The translations under genes and the position numbers were made by a program. Source: Amycolatopsis albispora (GTDB taxonomy: Bacteria; Actinomycetota; Actinomycetes; Mycobacteriales; Pseudonocardiaceae). Taken from it: 64,000 bases of DNA. The DNA lies in the NCBI RefSeq assembly GCF_003312875.1, contig NZ_CP015163.1, forward strand, positions 5,146,001-5,210,000, written 5' to 3'. Shown here in pieces: positions 9,532 through 18,919 of this stretch (its first letter is position 1; each line of letters starts with the position of its first letter). The notes below the pieces were generated by a model, which saw nothing but the letters and a program-made list of their open reading frames with translations, was not told the origin of the DNA and made no database searches.

Positions 9532-9603
9532 TCCGCCGTAGTGTAATTGGCAGCACTTCAGATTTTGGTTCTGACAGTTCAGGTTCGAATCCTGGCGGCG
9601 GAG
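9532..9603 (+). tRNA. tRNA-Gln (anticodon TTG)
   Basis: The 72-base cloverleaf starts TCCGCCG and ends CGGCGGA plus discriminator G. The anticodon stem is TCAGA/TCTGA around loop TTTTGGT, giving anticodon TTG. The T loop reads TTCGAAT. The 3' CCA is not encoded. It lies in the same orientation just before the GGDEF gene. Confidence 0.96.
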
Positions 9604-9656
9604 CACGCGCGCCCGATCGGAGACGGCCGAGGGGGTTGAATCCACTGCACGACGAC

Positions 9657-11420
9657 GTGAGTGAGCCCAAGCAGCAGGCCCGGCGCCCGGCGCTGATCGA
9701 AATGTCGGACGCCTGGCTGGTCGGCCGTGCCCGCGAACTCATCGCCGTCGTGCAGCGCAGCGAGTACGCCGAGCAGATCGGCATCATCGAGACCCTCGAC
9801 GAGCTGCTGGAGGAGACCCAGCGCCGCGGCGAGCCGATCCTGGTCGCCCAGCTGCTCCGGTCGGTGTGCCTGGCCAGGCTGGTCACCAAGGGCATGGCCG
9901 CCGACGCCGAGCCCACGCTCGACGAGATGCTGGCGCACACCCGGCGCCACGGCTTGGCCCTGCTGCGGGCCGACGCGCACGCGCTGCGCGGGCGGCGCCT
10001 GGTGCTGGCCGAGCAGGAGGACGCGGCGCTCACCGAGATCGCCAGGGCGCTGGCCATTCTCGACGACTCCGCCACCCCCGACGTGCAGCTCGGCCGCCGC
10101 GCCTGGGACAAGCTGCTGGCCAGCGCGCTGATCGACTGCTGGCTGGTGCTCAACCAGCTCGGTGTCTACGAAGCCGCCGAAGAGGTGATCTCCCGCGCGC
10201 ACCAGGCCATCCGCGACAGCGCCGGGCCGCACGAGATCACCCTGCAGCTGATCAACCGGGTCAAGATGATGCTCGGCTGGGGCCTGCGGCTCGAACGCGT
10301 CGGCCGCTACGACGAGGCGGTGGAGAAGTTCCGGACCGCGGCCTCGATGGCGGTGGCCGCCGAGGCGCCGTTCGCCGAGTCGCTGTTCCCGCGCAAGACC
10401 GGGGTCCCGGCGATTGACCAGGTCGGCGTGCTGGCCGCCGCGCTCGCGCTGGCCGCGCCCGACGCCGCCCACCTGGACCGCCTGCGCGGCCTGCTCACCG
10501 AGCCGGGTTACCCGCACGAGCAGGTCATCGTGACCATCGCGCTGGCCAGGTGCCTCGACCACATCGGCCGCCGCGACGAGGCGCTCGAGGTGCTCAACGC
10601 GGCCCGCGCGAACGCCGCCGAGGACACCTCGCAGCCGTCGATGCGGCTCAACCTGGTGCGTGAGCTGGCGAAGCTGGAGACGCACCAGAACGAGGACCTG
10701 GCCAAGGAGTCGGACGGCCCGGCCGCGGCGCCCACGCTGCTGCTGAACTACGCCGGCGCGCTGGAAGCCGAGCTGTGGACGCTGCGCGAGTCGCAGATCG
10801 CCACGCTCACCGCGCGCCGCGAGCACGAGCGGCTGACCGCCGAGCACGGCGAGATGACCCAGCAGGCGCTCCAGGACCCGCTGACCGGCCTGCCCAACCG
10901 CCGCGCGCTCGACGAGCGGCTGCGGGCGCTGGCTTCGTCGGCGACGTCACACCCGCTCGCGGTCGCGCTGGTCGACCTGGACGGGTTCAAGGGCGTCAAC
11001 GACCGGCATTCGCACGCGGAGGGTGACGACGTGCTGCGCGTCGTGGCCAGCACGCTGCGGGACGCGCTGCGCGGGGACGACATCGTCGCCCGCTACGGCG
11101 GTGACGAGTTCATCGTGCTGCTGCCCGGCGCGCCGGTGTCGGCGGCCACGCAGGCGCTCAGCCGCGCTGTGACGGCCGTCGCGTCGCTGCCGCACCACCT
11201 CTCGCACGGGGTGACCCTTTCGGTCGGTCTTGTTTCGATCCGCGCGCAGGAACGCGCCGAGCAGGTGCTCTCGCGCGCGGATGCCGCCATGTACCAGGCA
11301 AAACGCCGGGGCGGGAACCAGGTCGCCTCGGCCTATCTGGAAGCCGGCGAGTCCGCGGCGGACTGGCCGGGCGAGCCCGCCGACACCGACCCGGCGTGGG
11401 GTCTGCGAGAGCACACGTAG
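9657..11420 (+). CDS. Diguanylate cyclase with TPR-like N-terminal region
   Basis: The C-terminal third is a GGDEF domain that would make cyclic di-GMP. It contains DPLTGLPNRRALDERL, the active-site YGGDEF near residue 485, and an intact inhibitory I-site (RGDD, directly before IVARYGGDEF). The first 390 residues are helical and rich in Leu, Ala and Glu, consistent with a TPR-like sensor; no membrane segment is seen, so it is cytosolic. The start is uncertain: GTG 9657 gives MSEPKQQ; TTG 9636 is an alternative with a G-rich stretch immediately before it. The gene lies between tRNA-Gln and glmU. Confidence 0.9.
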   Translation: MSEPKQQARRPALIEMSDAWLVGRARELIAVVQRSEYAEQIGIIETLDELLEETQRRGEPILVAQLLRSVCLARLVTKGMAADAEPTLDEMLAHTRRHGLALLRADAHALRGRRLVLAEQEDAALTEIARALAILDDSATPDVQLGRRAWDKLLASALIDCWLVLNQLGVYEAAEEVISRAHQAIRDSAGPHEITLQLINRVKMMLGWGLRLERVGRYDEAVEKFRTAASMAVAAEAPFAESLFPRKTGVPAIDQVGVLAAALALAAPDAAHLDRLRGLLTEPGYPHEQVIVTIALARCLDHIGRRDEALEVLNAARANAAEDTSQPSMRLNLVRELAKLETHQNEDLAKESDGPAAAPTLLLNYAGALEAELWTLRESQIATLTARREHERLTAEHGEMTQQALQDPLTGLPNRRALDERLRALASSATSHPLAVALVDLDGFKGVNDRHSHAEGDDVLRVVASTLRDALRGDDIVARYGGDEFIVLLPGAPVSAATQALSRAVTAVASLPHHLSHGVTLSVGLVSIRAQERAEQVLSRADAAMYQAKRRGGNQVASAYLEAGESAADWPGEPADTDPAWGLREHT

Positions 11421-11465
11421 GATCGGCTCCCGGCGGAAACGCACACGAGGAGCGCTAGGAGCGTT

Positions 11466-12935
11466 GTGACCGGGCCTTTGACAACCCTGATCCTCGCCGC
11501 GGGCGAGGGCACCCGCATGCGGTCGTCCACCCCGAAGGTGCTGCACCCGATCGCCGGGCGGCCGCTCGTCGAGCACGCGGTGCGCGCGGCGGCCGGGCTG
11601 GACCCGGAGCACCTGGTGGTGGTGGTCGGACACGGCCGGGACGCGGTCACCGGGCACCTGGACGAGGTCGCCAAGCTGCTCGGCCGCCCGGTCGGCACCG
11701 CCGTGCAGGAGGCGCAGAACGGCACCGGGCACGCGGTGTCGTGCGCGCTGGCCACGCTGCCGCCGCGGCTCACCGGCACCGTGGTGGTCAGCTACGGCGA
11801 CGTGCCGCTGCTGGACACCGAAACGCTGGCCGCGCTGCTCGCCGAGCACCACGGCACCGGCAACGCGGTGACCGTGCTGACCGCGGTGGTCACCGACCCG
11901 ACCGGTTACGGCCGGATCGTGCGGGACGCCGGCGGCGCGGTGACCGCGATCGTCGAGCAGAAGGACGCCGACGAGACGCAGCTGGCGATCACCGAGATCA
12001 ACTCGGGCGTGTACGCCTTCGACGCCGAGGTGCTGGCCGACGGCCTGTCCCGGCTGTCCACCGACAACGCGCAGGGCGAGCTGTACCTGACCGACGTGCT
12101 GGGCATCGCGCGCGGTGACGGCAAGCCGGTCGGCGCGCTGGTGGCCGGTGACCCGTGGCTGACCGAGGGCGTGAACGACCGGGTGCAGCTGTCCGTGCTG
12201 GGCGCCGAGCTGAACCGCCGGATCGTGCGCCGCTGGCAGCAGGCCGGGGTGACCGTGGTCGACCCGGCCACCACCTGGCTGGACGCGGGCGTGACGCTCG
12301 CGCGTGACGTGCGCATCGAGCCGGGCGTGCAGCTCAAGGGCGCCACCACGGTCGGCGAGGGCGCCACCGTCGGGCCGGACACCACGCTCACCGACGTCGA
12401 GGTCGGCGCGGGCGCGACGGTCGTCCGCACGCACGGTTCGGGCGCGGTCCTCGGCGAGAACGTCACCGTCGGGCCGTTCGCCTACCTGCGGCCGGGCACC
12501 CGGCTCGGGGACAAGGGCAAGATCGGCACCTTCGTCGAGACCAAGAACGCCGACATCGGGCGGGGCACCAAGGTGCCGCACCTGAGCTACGTCGGCGACG
12601 CCACCATCGGCGAGCACAGCAACATCGGCGCGGCCAGCGTTTTTGTCAACTACGACGGCGTCAACAAGCACCACACCACCATCGGCTCCCACGTCCGGAT
12701 GGGCTCGGACAACATGTACGTCGCTCCGGTGACCGTCGGCGACGGTGCCGCCAGCGGCGCCGGTGCGGTGATCCGGCGGGACGTGCCGCCGGGCGCGCTG
12801 GCGGTTTCCGGGGGACCGCAGCGCAACATCGAAGGCTGGGTGGCCCGGAAGCGACCGGGCACTCCCGCGGCGGAGGCGGCCGAGGCGGCACTCGCCCGAA
12901 ACGAAGTGGAAAACGACGGGGAGTCGCAGAAATGA
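11466..12935 (+). CDS. glmU: Bifunctional GlmU: GlcNAc-1-P uridyltransferase / GlcN-1-P acetyltransferase
   Basis: GlmU makes UDP-GlcNAc for peptidoglycan. The N-terminal half carries the nucleotidyltransferase signature [20 protein letters not shown] (residues about 8-27). The C-terminal half shows left-handed beta-helix hexapeptides ([19 protein letters not shown]) and acetyltransferase residues in [22 protein letters not shown] at 11466 has GGAG five bases upstream. At 489 residues it is full length. The stop overlaps the prs start as ATGA, so the two are translationally coupled. Confidence 0.98.
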   Translation: MTGPLTTLILAAGEGTRMRSSTPKVLHPIAGRPLVEHAVRAAAGLDPEHLVVVVGHGRDAVTGHLDEVAKLLGRPVGTAVQEAQNGTGHAVSCALATLPPRLTGTVVVSYGDVPLLDTETLAALLAEHHGTGNAVTVLTAVVTDPTGYGRIVRDAGGAVTAIVEQKDADETQLAITEINSGVYAFDAEVLADGLSRLSTDNAQGELYLTDVLGIARGDGKPVGALVAGDPWLTEGVNDRVQLSVLGAELNRRIVRRWQQAGVTVVDPATTWLDAGVTLARDVRIEPGVQLKGATTVGEGATVGPDTTLTDVEVGAGATVVRTHGSGAVLGENVTVGPFAYLRPGTRLGDKGKIGTFVETKNADIGRGTKVPHLSYVGDATIGEHSNIGAASVFVNYDGVNKHHTTIGSHVRMGSDNMYVAPVTVGDGAASGAGAVIRRDVPPGALAVSGGPQRNIEGWVARKRPGTPAAEAAEAALARNEVENDGESQK

Positions 12936-13912
12936 GCCCGAAGTCCGGTACGCCGAAGAAGAACCTGATGCTCTTCTCCGGCCGCGCCCACCCAGAACTG
13001 GCCGAAGAGGTGGCCAAGCACCTCAACATCACCATCACTCCCCAGACCGCGCACAACTTCGCCAACGGCGAGATCTTCGTCCGGTTCCAGGAGTCGGTGC
13101 GCGGGTGTGACGCCTTCGTGCTGCAGAGCCACCCGCAGCCGATCAACGAGTGGGTGATGGAGCAGCTGATCATGGTGGACGCGCTCAAGCGCGCCAGCGC
13201 CAAGCGGATCACCGTGATCATGCCGTTCTACCCGTACGCCAGGCAGGACAAGAAGCACAAGGGCCGCGAGCCGATCTCGGCGCGGCTGATCGCGGACCTG
13301 TTCAAGACCGCCGGCGCCGACCGGATCATGACGGTCGACCTGCACACCGCGCAGATCCAGGGCTTCTTCGACGGGCCGGTGGACCACCTGCTGGCGCAGA
13401 ACGTGCTGGCCGACCACATCAACAACACCTACGCCGAGCACGAGATCACCGTGGTGTCCCCGGACTCCGGTCGCGTGCGGCTGGCGGAGAAGTGGGCCGA
13501 GCAGCTCGGCAACAAGCCGATCGCGTTCATCCACAAGACCCGGGACCCGGACAAGCCCAACCAGGCGGTGGCCAACCGCGTGGTCGGCAAGGTCGAGGGC
13601 AGGCTGTGCGTGCTGATCGACGACATGATCGACACCGGTGGCACGATCGTGAAGGCCACCGAGGCGCTGCTCAACGAGGGCGCTTCGGACGTGGTCATCG
13701 CCTCGACGCACGGCATCCTCTCGGACCCGGCCACCGAGCGGCTGTCGAACTGCAAGGCGCGCGAGGTCATCCTGACCAACACGCTGCCCATTCCCGAGGA
13801 GAAGCGCTTCCCGGGGCTGACCGTGCTGTCGATCGCCCCGCTGCTGGCGCGCGCCATCCAGCAGGTCTTCGAAGACGGCTCGGTCACCAGCCTCTTCGAC
13901 GGCCAAGCCTGA
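12932..13912 (+). CDS. prs: Ribose-phosphate pyrophosphokinase (PRPP synthase)
   Basis: The enzyme makes PRPP from ribose 5-phosphate and ATP for nucleotide, His and Trp synthesis and, in mycolate-related actinobacteria, for decaprenyl-phosphoarabinose. The 326-residue protein has the PRPP-binding motif [13 protein letters not shown] near residue 228 and the ATP-loop region [16 protein letters not shown] near 105. It is coupled to glmU, the conserved actinobacterial order. A palindromic repeat starts 13 bases after the stop and could end the transcript. Confidence 0.98.
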   Translation: MSPKSGTPKKNLMLFSGRAHPELAEEVAKHLNITITPQTAHNFANGEIFVRFQESVRGCDAFVLQSHPQPINEWVMEQLIMVDALKRASAKRITVIMPFYPYARQDKKHKGREPISARLIADLFKTAGADRIMTVDLHTAQIQGFFDGPVDHLLAQNVLADHINNTYAEHEITVVSPDSGRVRLAEKWAEQLGNKPIAFIHKTRDPDKPNQAVANRVVGKVEGRLCVLIDDMIDTGGTIVKATEALLNEGASDVVIASTHGILSDPATERLSNCKAREVILTNTLPIPEEKRFPGLTVLSIAPLLARAIQQVFEDGSVTSLFDGQA

Positions 13913-13925
13913 CCGTTCCTCCGAT

Positions 13926-13978
13926 GTCACGAATGTGGCTTTCGGGGCAAATAACGTCCCGAAAGCCACATTCGTGAC
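13926..13978. repeat. Intergenic palindromic repeat, GTCACGAATG type
   Basis: A 53-base palindrome: GTCACGAATGTGGCTTTCGG, a short loop, then the reverse complement ending CATTCGTGAC. It is the first element after prs and may terminate glmU-prs transcription. Confidence 0.92.
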
Positions 13979-14057
13979 ACCCCAGCGGAGCACCTCCCCG
14001 AGGCGAGCCAGGCGCTTTTCCGAGGGAGCGCCCAGCCTCCCGGTCACCCGTCGCCAC

Positions 14058-14110
14058 GCTATGAATGTGGCTTTCATTGCGCCAGACGCTATGAAAGCCA
14101 CATTCATAGC
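14058..14110. repeat. Intergenic palindromic repeat, GCTATGAATG type
   Basis: A 53-base palindrome with the same GAATGTGGCTTTC core but different outer arms (GCTAT...ATAGC) that still pair with each other. It lies 80 bases after the previous copy, in front of the F420-type oxidoreductase gene. Confidence 0.9.
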
Positions 14111-14191
14111 ATTCGGCTCGCGCGCCGGCTCCCGCTCAGCCCACCGCGAAATCTTCACCATGCCCAGCTCGCCGCCGCTAACGTCCGCGGT

Positions 14192-15040
14192 ATGCGCGAA
14201 TTCAGGTTCGGCGTCTCCCTCCGGTCCATCGGCGATCCCCAGCAGTGGGCGGCGAAATGCCAGTCCGCCGAGGAGCTGGGCTACGACGTAATCACCATTC
14301 CCGACCACATCGGCGCCCTCGCGCCGTTTCCCGCCATGGCGGCCGCCGCCGCGGTGACGCGGCGCATCAAGGTCGGCACCCTCGTGCTCAACGTGCCGTT
14401 CTACAACCCGGCCCTGCTCGCCCGCGACGTGGCCGCCACCGTCCGGCTCTCCGGCGGCCGCTTCGAGCTGGGCCTCGGCGCGGGCCACATGAAGGCCGAG
14501 TTCGACGACGCCGGCCTGCCGTGGCAGGACCTCCGCACCCGCCTCGACCACCTCACCACCACCATCACCGAACTCCGCCGCCGCCTCGAAGCCGAAGACG
14601 TGGAAGTACCGCCGCTGCTCGTCGCGGGCGGCAGCAAGGGCGTGCTGTGGATCGCCGCCGAACACGCCCAGATCGTCGGCTTTGCCGGGCTCAAGCCAAA
14701 ACCCGGCGCCGAGCCGGGCATCTGGCGCCTCGCCACCGAGCCCGAACTCACCGAAAGCGTCACCTTCTACGCGAGCCTCGACGACCAGGCCGAGCGCAAC
14801 ATGCTCCTCCAGGACGTCGTGGTCACCGGCGAAAAGCAAGCCGCCGCGAAAACCTGGGCCGAGCAAGCCGAGTCCACAGTGGACGAAATACTCGCCGCGC
14901 CGCAGCTGCTGATCGGCACCGAGGCCGAGATCGTCGCCCGCGTCCACGAACTCCGCGAGCGCTACGGCTTCACCTACTTCACCGTCTTCGAACCCGCGAT
15001 GGAGACGTTCGCGCCGATCATCCGCGCGCTCAGGGCTTAA
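14192..15040 (+). CDS. LLM-class F420-type oxidoreductase
   Basis: A 282-residue luciferase-like TIM-barrel protein. The N-terminal MREFRFGVSLRSIGDPQQWA, the IPDHIGALAPFPAMAAAA segment and LSGGRFELGLGAGHMKAEF match the TIGR03621-type F420-dependent group. Such enzymes use reduced F420 (sometimes FMN) to oxidise or reduce small molecules; the substrate is not predictable here. No strong ribosome site precedes ATG 14192. Its stop overlaps the end of the convergent lipoprotein gene. Confidence 0.88.
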   Translation: MREFRFGVSLRSIGDPQQWAAKCQSAEELGYDVITIPDHIGALAPFPAMAAAAAVTRRIKVGTLVLNVPFYNPALLARDVAATVRLSGGRFELGLGAGHMKAEFDDAGLPWQDLRTRLDHLTTTITELRRRLEAEDVEVPPLLVAGGSKGVLWIAAEHAQIVGFAGLKPKPGAEPGIWRLATEPELTESVTFYASLDDQAERNMLLQDVVVTGEKQAAAKTWAEQAESTVDEILAAPQLLIGTEAEIVARVHELRERYGFTYFTVFEPAMETFAPIIRALRA

Positions 15041-16173
15041 CCGCCGAGCGTCGCGAACTCCGCCTCGATCTTCTGCTTGATCGCGCCGACGTCCACCGCG
15101 GCGATCGCCTCGCCGGTGGCCGACGGCATCGAGGTCACCTGGTAGGACGCGGTCCGGTTGGGCACGTTGAACCGGACCGTGCACGGCACGTCCACCACCG
15201 AGTTGGGCGCCGCGGTGGCCTCCGCGGTGCAGGTCTGGCTGCCCAGCTCCGGCGCGCTCACGTCCGCCTTCGCCACCACGCGCACCGACGAGACGCGCGC
15301 CGCGTCGCCGGTGACCGAGTTGCGCACCTTGATGGTCGAGGTGCACGACCCGCTGGTCTGGCACTGCAGGTCGTTGCCGTCGACCAGCACCACCAGCTCG
15401 GCGGCGTAGTCGAAGGCCTGCGCGAACGCGTCCACCGCGCCGCCGAGACCGTTCTTGAACTGGGCCAGCGCGTCCCCGGTGAGCCCGCCGGGGGTGACCG
15501 TGGTGCCCGCGCCGAACGCCTTGCCGACGCCCTCGACGAGCCCGGCGTCGAACGAGACCACCCGGTGCGGCTGGGCCGCGCTGATCACCAGCTTGCCCTT
15601 CGGCAGCGTCAGCTCGTAGGCCTCGGAGCCGTCCGCGAGCCGCGTCTTCACCGGGTCGGCGAGCTGGTCGATGCCGAGCGACGCGTCGTAGAGCGCGTTG
15701 CGGATCTCGCGCGGGGTGAGCACCTGGCTGGCCCGCAGCGGCAGGTCGGACTGCTCGACGAACATCCAGCGCTTGCCGTACTCCTCGGCCTGGCCGTCGT
15801 TCACGCCTTGGGTCTTCCAGTAGGCGGGCGGCGCGGACAGGTACGGCTTGCCATCCGCCTCGACCACGTTCACCACCTGCCCGCCGACGCCGACCGCGCC
15901 GTAGGTGGTGCCGTTCTTGGTCACGTTCAGCGCGAGGTCGACCAGCTCACCGGCGTCGTTGCGCAGCTGGCTGCGGTAGGCGATGGCCTCCTGCCCGGCG
16001 AGGTCGTCGACGGCGGCCTTGACCGCGTCGCGCTGCGCGGCGCGTGCGTCGGCCTTCGCCTGGTCGGCCGCCGCGGGCCCGGCCGCGCCGATGGTGGACA
16101 CCTCGCAGCCGGCCAGCACCAGCGCTGCCCCGGCGGCGAGCGCGGCGAACCCCCGCACCCGGCTCCTCCCCAT
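15037..16173 (-). CDS. Secreted lipoprotein of unknown function
   Basis: A 378-residue predicted lipoprotein: MGRSRVRGFAALAAGAALVLAGC gives a signal peptide with a lipobox ending LAGC. The mature part has alpha/beta composition with Cys pairs in DLQCQTSGSCT and TCTAEA...DVPCTV that could form disulfides outside the cell. The layout resembles LppX/LprG-like mycobacterial lipoproteins, and the position between prs and rplY is that of lpqT in M. tuberculosis, but I see no direct similarity to LpqT. ATG 16173 is chosen because it gives the signal sequence; the frame continues upstream without one. Confidence 0.82.
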   Translation of the reverse strand: MGRSRVRGFAALAAGAALVLAGCEVSTIGAAGPAAADQAKADARAAQRDAVKAAVDDLAGQEAIAYRSQLRNDAGELVDLALNVTKNGTTYGAVGVGGQVVNVVEADGKPYLSAPPAYWKTQGVNDGQAEEYGKRWMFVEQSDLPLRASQVLTPREIRNALYDASLGIDQLADPVKTRLADGSEAYELTLPKGKLVISAAQPHRVVSFDAGLVEGVGKAFGAGTTVTPGGLTGDALAQFKNGLGGAVDAFAQAFDYAAELVVLVDGNDLQCQTSGSCTSTIKVRNSVTGDAARVSSVRVVAKADVSAPELGSQTCTAEATAAPNSVVDVPCTVRFNVPNRTASYQVTSMPSATGEAIAAVDVGAIKQKIEAEFATLGG

Positions 16174-16474
16174 GACGGCCCTCGCTTTCGTTTCGCCTGA
16201 CGAAATGTACTCATCCGACGCCACCGTTGGATAACGGTTCCCGCCGCCCCGCCGCAAAGCCGCTGGACCGCCTTGCTCTACACTGTGCGGGTTGTCTCGG
16301 CGAGGCGGACTCCACGCACGCACCAGGTGGTGTCCGACGTGATCGACGCGGCGGCTTGAGTCGCCACGCGTCCAGGTCACGTCGTGGAATTCGCCGCCGG
16401 CGCAGCCGAGATGGGTCTCCCCCAGACCTCACCACCTGAGTTTGCCGAAGAAGATTTGTAAGGAGTGCTTCACC
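16174..16474 (+). promoter_or_regulatory. Divergent promoter region and leader of rplY
   Basis: A 301-base gap between the lipoprotein gene and rplY. A TACACT -10-like hexamer lies at 16279-16284, which would give a leader of about 180 bases. GGTCT/AGACC form a small hairpin near 16410-16425, shortly before the AAGGAG ribosome site of rplY. No known riboswitch is recognised. Confidence 0.4.
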
Positions 16475-17095
16475 GTGTCCGAGGTACGTCTGTCCGTCGA
16501 ACCGCGCACCGAGTTCGGCAAGGGCGCCGCGCGTCGCACGCGGCGCGCCGGCAAGATCCCCGCGGTTCTCTATGGTCACGGCTCGGACCCGCGGCACCTG
16601 TCGCTGCCGGCCATCGAGTTCGCCCGCGTCGTCCGTGAGAACGGCAGCAACGCCGTCATCACGCTGGACGTGGAGAACTCCAGCGAGCTGGCGCTGACCA
16701 AGACCATCGTGGTCCACCCGCTGAAGAACTACATCGAGCACGTCGACCTGCTGGTCGTCAAGCGCGGCGAGAAGGTCACCGTGGACGTGCCGGTGGTCAT
16801 CACCGGCGACGCCGCCCCGGGCACCCTGGTCTCGCAGGACCTGGACGCGCTGCAGGTCGAGGTCGAGGCGCTGCAAATCCCGGAGCAGGTCGAGGTCTCC
16901 GTCGAGGGCCTCGAGGCCGGCACGCAGATCAACGCGTCGCAGGTCCAGCTGCCCAAGGGCGCCGAGCTGGTGACCGACGGCGAGTACCTGGTCGTCGCGG
17001 TGAACGAGGCCCCGAACGAGGCGGCCATGGAGGGCCAGGTCGACGCCGAGGGCGCCGGTGTGGTCGAGGACCAGCCCGAGTCCACCGAGGAGTAA
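16475..17095 (+). CDS. rplY: 50S ribosomal protein L25/Ctc
   Basis: L25 binds 5S rRNA in the large subunit; the longer Ctc form has an extra C-terminal domain and is linked to stress. The 206-residue product begins [20 protein letters not shown] and contains the 5S-binding beta-barrel ([10 protein letters not shown]) followed by the TL5 domain, then an acidic tail. GTG 16475 follows AAGGAG with good spacing; the frame upstream ([10 protein letters not shown]) is not coding. It lies 7 bases before pth, as in mycobacteria. Confidence 0.97.
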   Translation: MSEVRLSVEPRTEFGKGAARRTRRAGKIPAVLYGHGSDPRHLSLPAIEFARVVRENGSNAVITLDVENSSELALTKTIVVHPLKNYIEHVDLLVVKRGEKVTVDVPVVITGDAAPGTLVSQDLDALQVEVEALQIPEQVEVSVEGLEAGTQINASQVQLPKGAELVTDGEYLVVAVNEAPNEAAMEGQVDAEGAGVVEDQPESTEE

Positions 17096-17102
17096 TTCCC
17101 CC

Positions 17103-17696
17103 GTGGAAACCGACCTGCCTGGGGCCGGCGAGCAGATCGTGCTCGCCGGCCTCGGCAATCCGGGGCCCCGGTACGCGGGCAACCGGCACAACGCCGGTTT
17201 CCTCGTGCTGGACGAGCTGGCCGCCCGCATGGGCGGCAAGTTCAAGTCGCACAAGAGCGGCGGTGAGGTGCTCGAAGGGCGCCTCGCCGGGCGCAAGGTG
17301 GCGCTGGTCAAGCCCCGGTCGTTCATGAACCTCTCCGGCGGCCCGGTCGCCGGGGCCGCGCGCTTCTTCAAGGTCGGGCCGGATGGTGTAGTCGTCGTGC
17401 ACGACGAGCTGGACCTGCCCTACGGCGCGCTGAAGCTCAAGTTCGGCGGCGGCGACAACGGGCACAACGGGCTGCGCTCGATCACCAAGTCGCTCGGCAC
17501 CAAGGACTACTTCCGGGTGCGGTTCGGCGTCGGCCGCCCGCCCGGCCGGATGGATCCGGCCGACTACGTGCTCAAGGACTTCTCCACCGTGGAGCGCAAG
17601 GAGCTCGCGCTCAACCTCGACCGCTGCGCCGACGCCGTCGAAGCGCTCGTCGAGAAGGGGCTGCTGGCGGCCCAGAACGCCTTCCACGCCGGCTGA
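17103..17696 (+). CDS. pth: Peptidyl-tRNA hydrolase
   Basis: Pth releases peptides from dropped-off peptidyl-tRNA. The 197-residue protein shows [18 protein letters not shown], with the catalytic His in NRHN, then [10 protein letters not shown] and [10 protein letters not shown] with the catalytic-partner Asp, and [15 protein letters not shown] 17103 is the first start after the rplY stop. It is the downstream gene of an rplY-pth operon. Confidence 0.97.
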   Translation: METDLPGAGEQIVLAGLGNPGPRYAGNRHNAGFLVLDELAARMGGKFKSHKSGGEVLEGRLAGRKVALVKPRSFMNLSGGPVAGAARFFKVGPDGVVVVHDELDLPYGALKLKFGGGDNGHNGLRSITKSLGTKDYFRVRFGVGRPPGRMDPADYVLKDFSTVERKELALNLDRCADAVEALVEKGLLAAQNAFHAG

Positions 17697-17869
17697 TCGG
17701 CGGTGACCTGTGCCTCGGCGACAAGGGTGACGATCGACACCCTGAGTGCCCGGATGCTCACCCGAAGGCGTGCGGTCCCGCCCCTGTTCGAGTAGCGGGT
17801 CTTCCGCGCGCCGCCTCGCGCGCACTAGGACGGACAGGGGACGTAACCGAAACCCTAGGGAGACCCCTC

Positions 17870-18229
17870 ATGTCCATGACCGCCGATGACGCCCGGAGCA
17901 CCGCCTTCGGGAACGCCCCGATCGGCAGGCGCGGTTACGCCAAGAACGAGGTGGACGACTTCGTTCAGCGGATCGCCGCGACCCTCGACGGGCAGGACGA
18001 CCTGACCGCGGCCGAGGTGCACCACGTGCTGTTCGGCAAGCCGCTGATCGGCAAGCGGGGGTACGACGAGCGCGAGGTCGACGAGTTCCTCGACGCCGCC
18101 GAGGAGGCGCTGCTGTCCCATCTCGGCGCCGACTGGCGGGCACACCAGGTGCCCGCGGCCAGGGCGGCGTCGCAGGCCACCGACGCCAGGGCCCGCTCGG
18201 CCCCGGCCGACGAGTACCTGGAGCGGTGA
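17870..18229 (+). CDS. Small DivIVA-domain-like protein, copy 1
   Basis: A 119-residue protein with two copies of a DivIVA-like N-terminal motif: [20 protein letters not shown] near residues 13-33 and [20 protein letters not shown] near 56-75. In DivIVA/Wag31 this motif binds curved membrane; here the long coiled coil of DivIVA is absent and a short Ala-rich tail follows. ATG 17870 has GGGAG seven bases upstream. The stop overlaps the start of a homologous gene. A role in cell-pole or envelope organisation is only inferred. Confidence 0.8.
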   Translation: MSMTADDARSTAFGNAPIGRRGYAKNEVDDFVQRIAATLDGQDDLTAAEVHHVLFGKPLIGKRGYDEREVDEFLDAAEEALLSHLGADWRAHQVPAARAASQATDARARSAPADEYLER

Positions 18230-18576
18230 TGGCCGTCTCCGCCGCCGATGTGCTGACCATCCAGTTCCACCGCGCGCCGATCGGCACGCGCGGGTACAAC
18301 GAGGCGGACGTGGACAAGTTCCTCGACCGGATCGCCAAAACCCTCGACGGCGAGGAGCACCTGACCGCCGCCCAGGTGCACGAGGTGTCGTTCGGCAGGC
18401 CCGCGCTCGGGAAGCGGGGATACGACCAGCAGGAGGTCGACGCGTTCCTGCGCCAGGTGGAAAGCACGCTCGCCGAGCGCGAAGGCTGGACCCCGCACTC
18501 GACGAACGCCTACATCGCGCCGGCGCTGGAACACACCCACTCACGCAAGTCCCTGTGGCGGCGGGTGCGCAGCTAG
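18229..18576 (+). CDS. Small DivIVA-domain-like protein, copy 2
   Basis: A 115-residue paralogue of the preceding gene, with motifs FHRAPIGTRGYNEADVDKFL and FGRPALGKRGYDQQEVDAFL in the same order and spacing. The tail differs and ends basic (SRKSLWRRVRS). ATG 18229 overlaps the upstream stop as TGATG and has GGAG just before it, so the pair is co-translated. Tandem duplication is the simplest origin. Confidence 0.8.
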   Translation: MAVSAADVLTIQFHRAPIGTRGYNEADVDKFLDRIAKTLDGEEHLTAAQVHEVSFGRPALGKRGYDQQEVDAFLRQVESTLAEREGWTPHSTNAYIAPALEHTHSRKSLWRRVRS

Positions 18577-18597
18577 GGGCCGTTCACCTGCCCTCAC

Positions 18598-18654
18598 GTG
18601 CAATGAATGTGGCTTTCATAGCGTCTGGCGCAATGAAAGCCACATTCATTGCAC
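18598..18654. repeat. Intergenic palindromic repeat, GTGCAATGAATG type
   Basis: A 57-base palindrome with arms GTGCAATGAATGTGGCTTTC and its complement around the loop ATAGCGTCTGGCGCAAT. It is the first of three palindromes in the 343-base gap between the DivIVA-like pair and the convergent fatty-acyl-AMP ligase gene. Confidence 0.9.
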
Positions 18655-18710
18655 GGCTTGCCCCCTGCTCCGGTGGGGGCGCTGCGCTCGAGGGTGCGGG
18701 GGTGGCCGGG

Positions 18711-18767
18711 GTGTCACGAATGTGGCTTTCGAGACGTTCGGCGTCCCGAAAGCCACATTCGTGACAC
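18711..18767. repeat. Intergenic palindromic repeat, GTGTCACGAATG type
   Basis: A 57-base palindrome, GTGTCACGAATGTGGCTTTC to its complement ending GTGACAC, with loop GTTCGG flanked by one mismatch. It is the second of three in this gap. Confidence 0.92.
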
Positions 18768-18853
18768 CGGGCAACGCGTGGGGGGCAGGTACTCGTCGAC
18801 TGCTGAGGACTTTGCGCTGCGGCCGCCGCCGCGTCCACTGGCCACCAAGTTGG

Positions 18854-18904
18854 ACACGAATGTGGCTTTCGGGGCGAAATCCGCCCCGAAAGCCACATTC
18901 GTGT
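18854..18904. repeat. Intergenic palindromic repeat, ACACGAATG type
   Basis: A 51-base palindrome, ACACGAATGTGGCTTTCGG to its complement ending CATTCGTGT. It is the third of three in this gap and ends 15 bases before the stop codon of the ligase gene. Apart from the three palindromes I see nothing else in 18577-18919. Confidence 0.92.
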
Positions 18905-18919
18905 TCGGGTAGCCCGTGC

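Noticed and set aside
12650..15364. Open minus-strand frame of 904 codons
   Set aside because: It runs opposite the ends of glmU, all of prs and the F420-type enzyme, crosses two palindromes and has no family features.
16442..16474. Upstream ATG extension of rplY ([10 protein letters not shown])
   Set aside because: The strong AAGGAG site and L25 homology place the start at GTG 16475; the extra residues are read from the leader and ribosome site.
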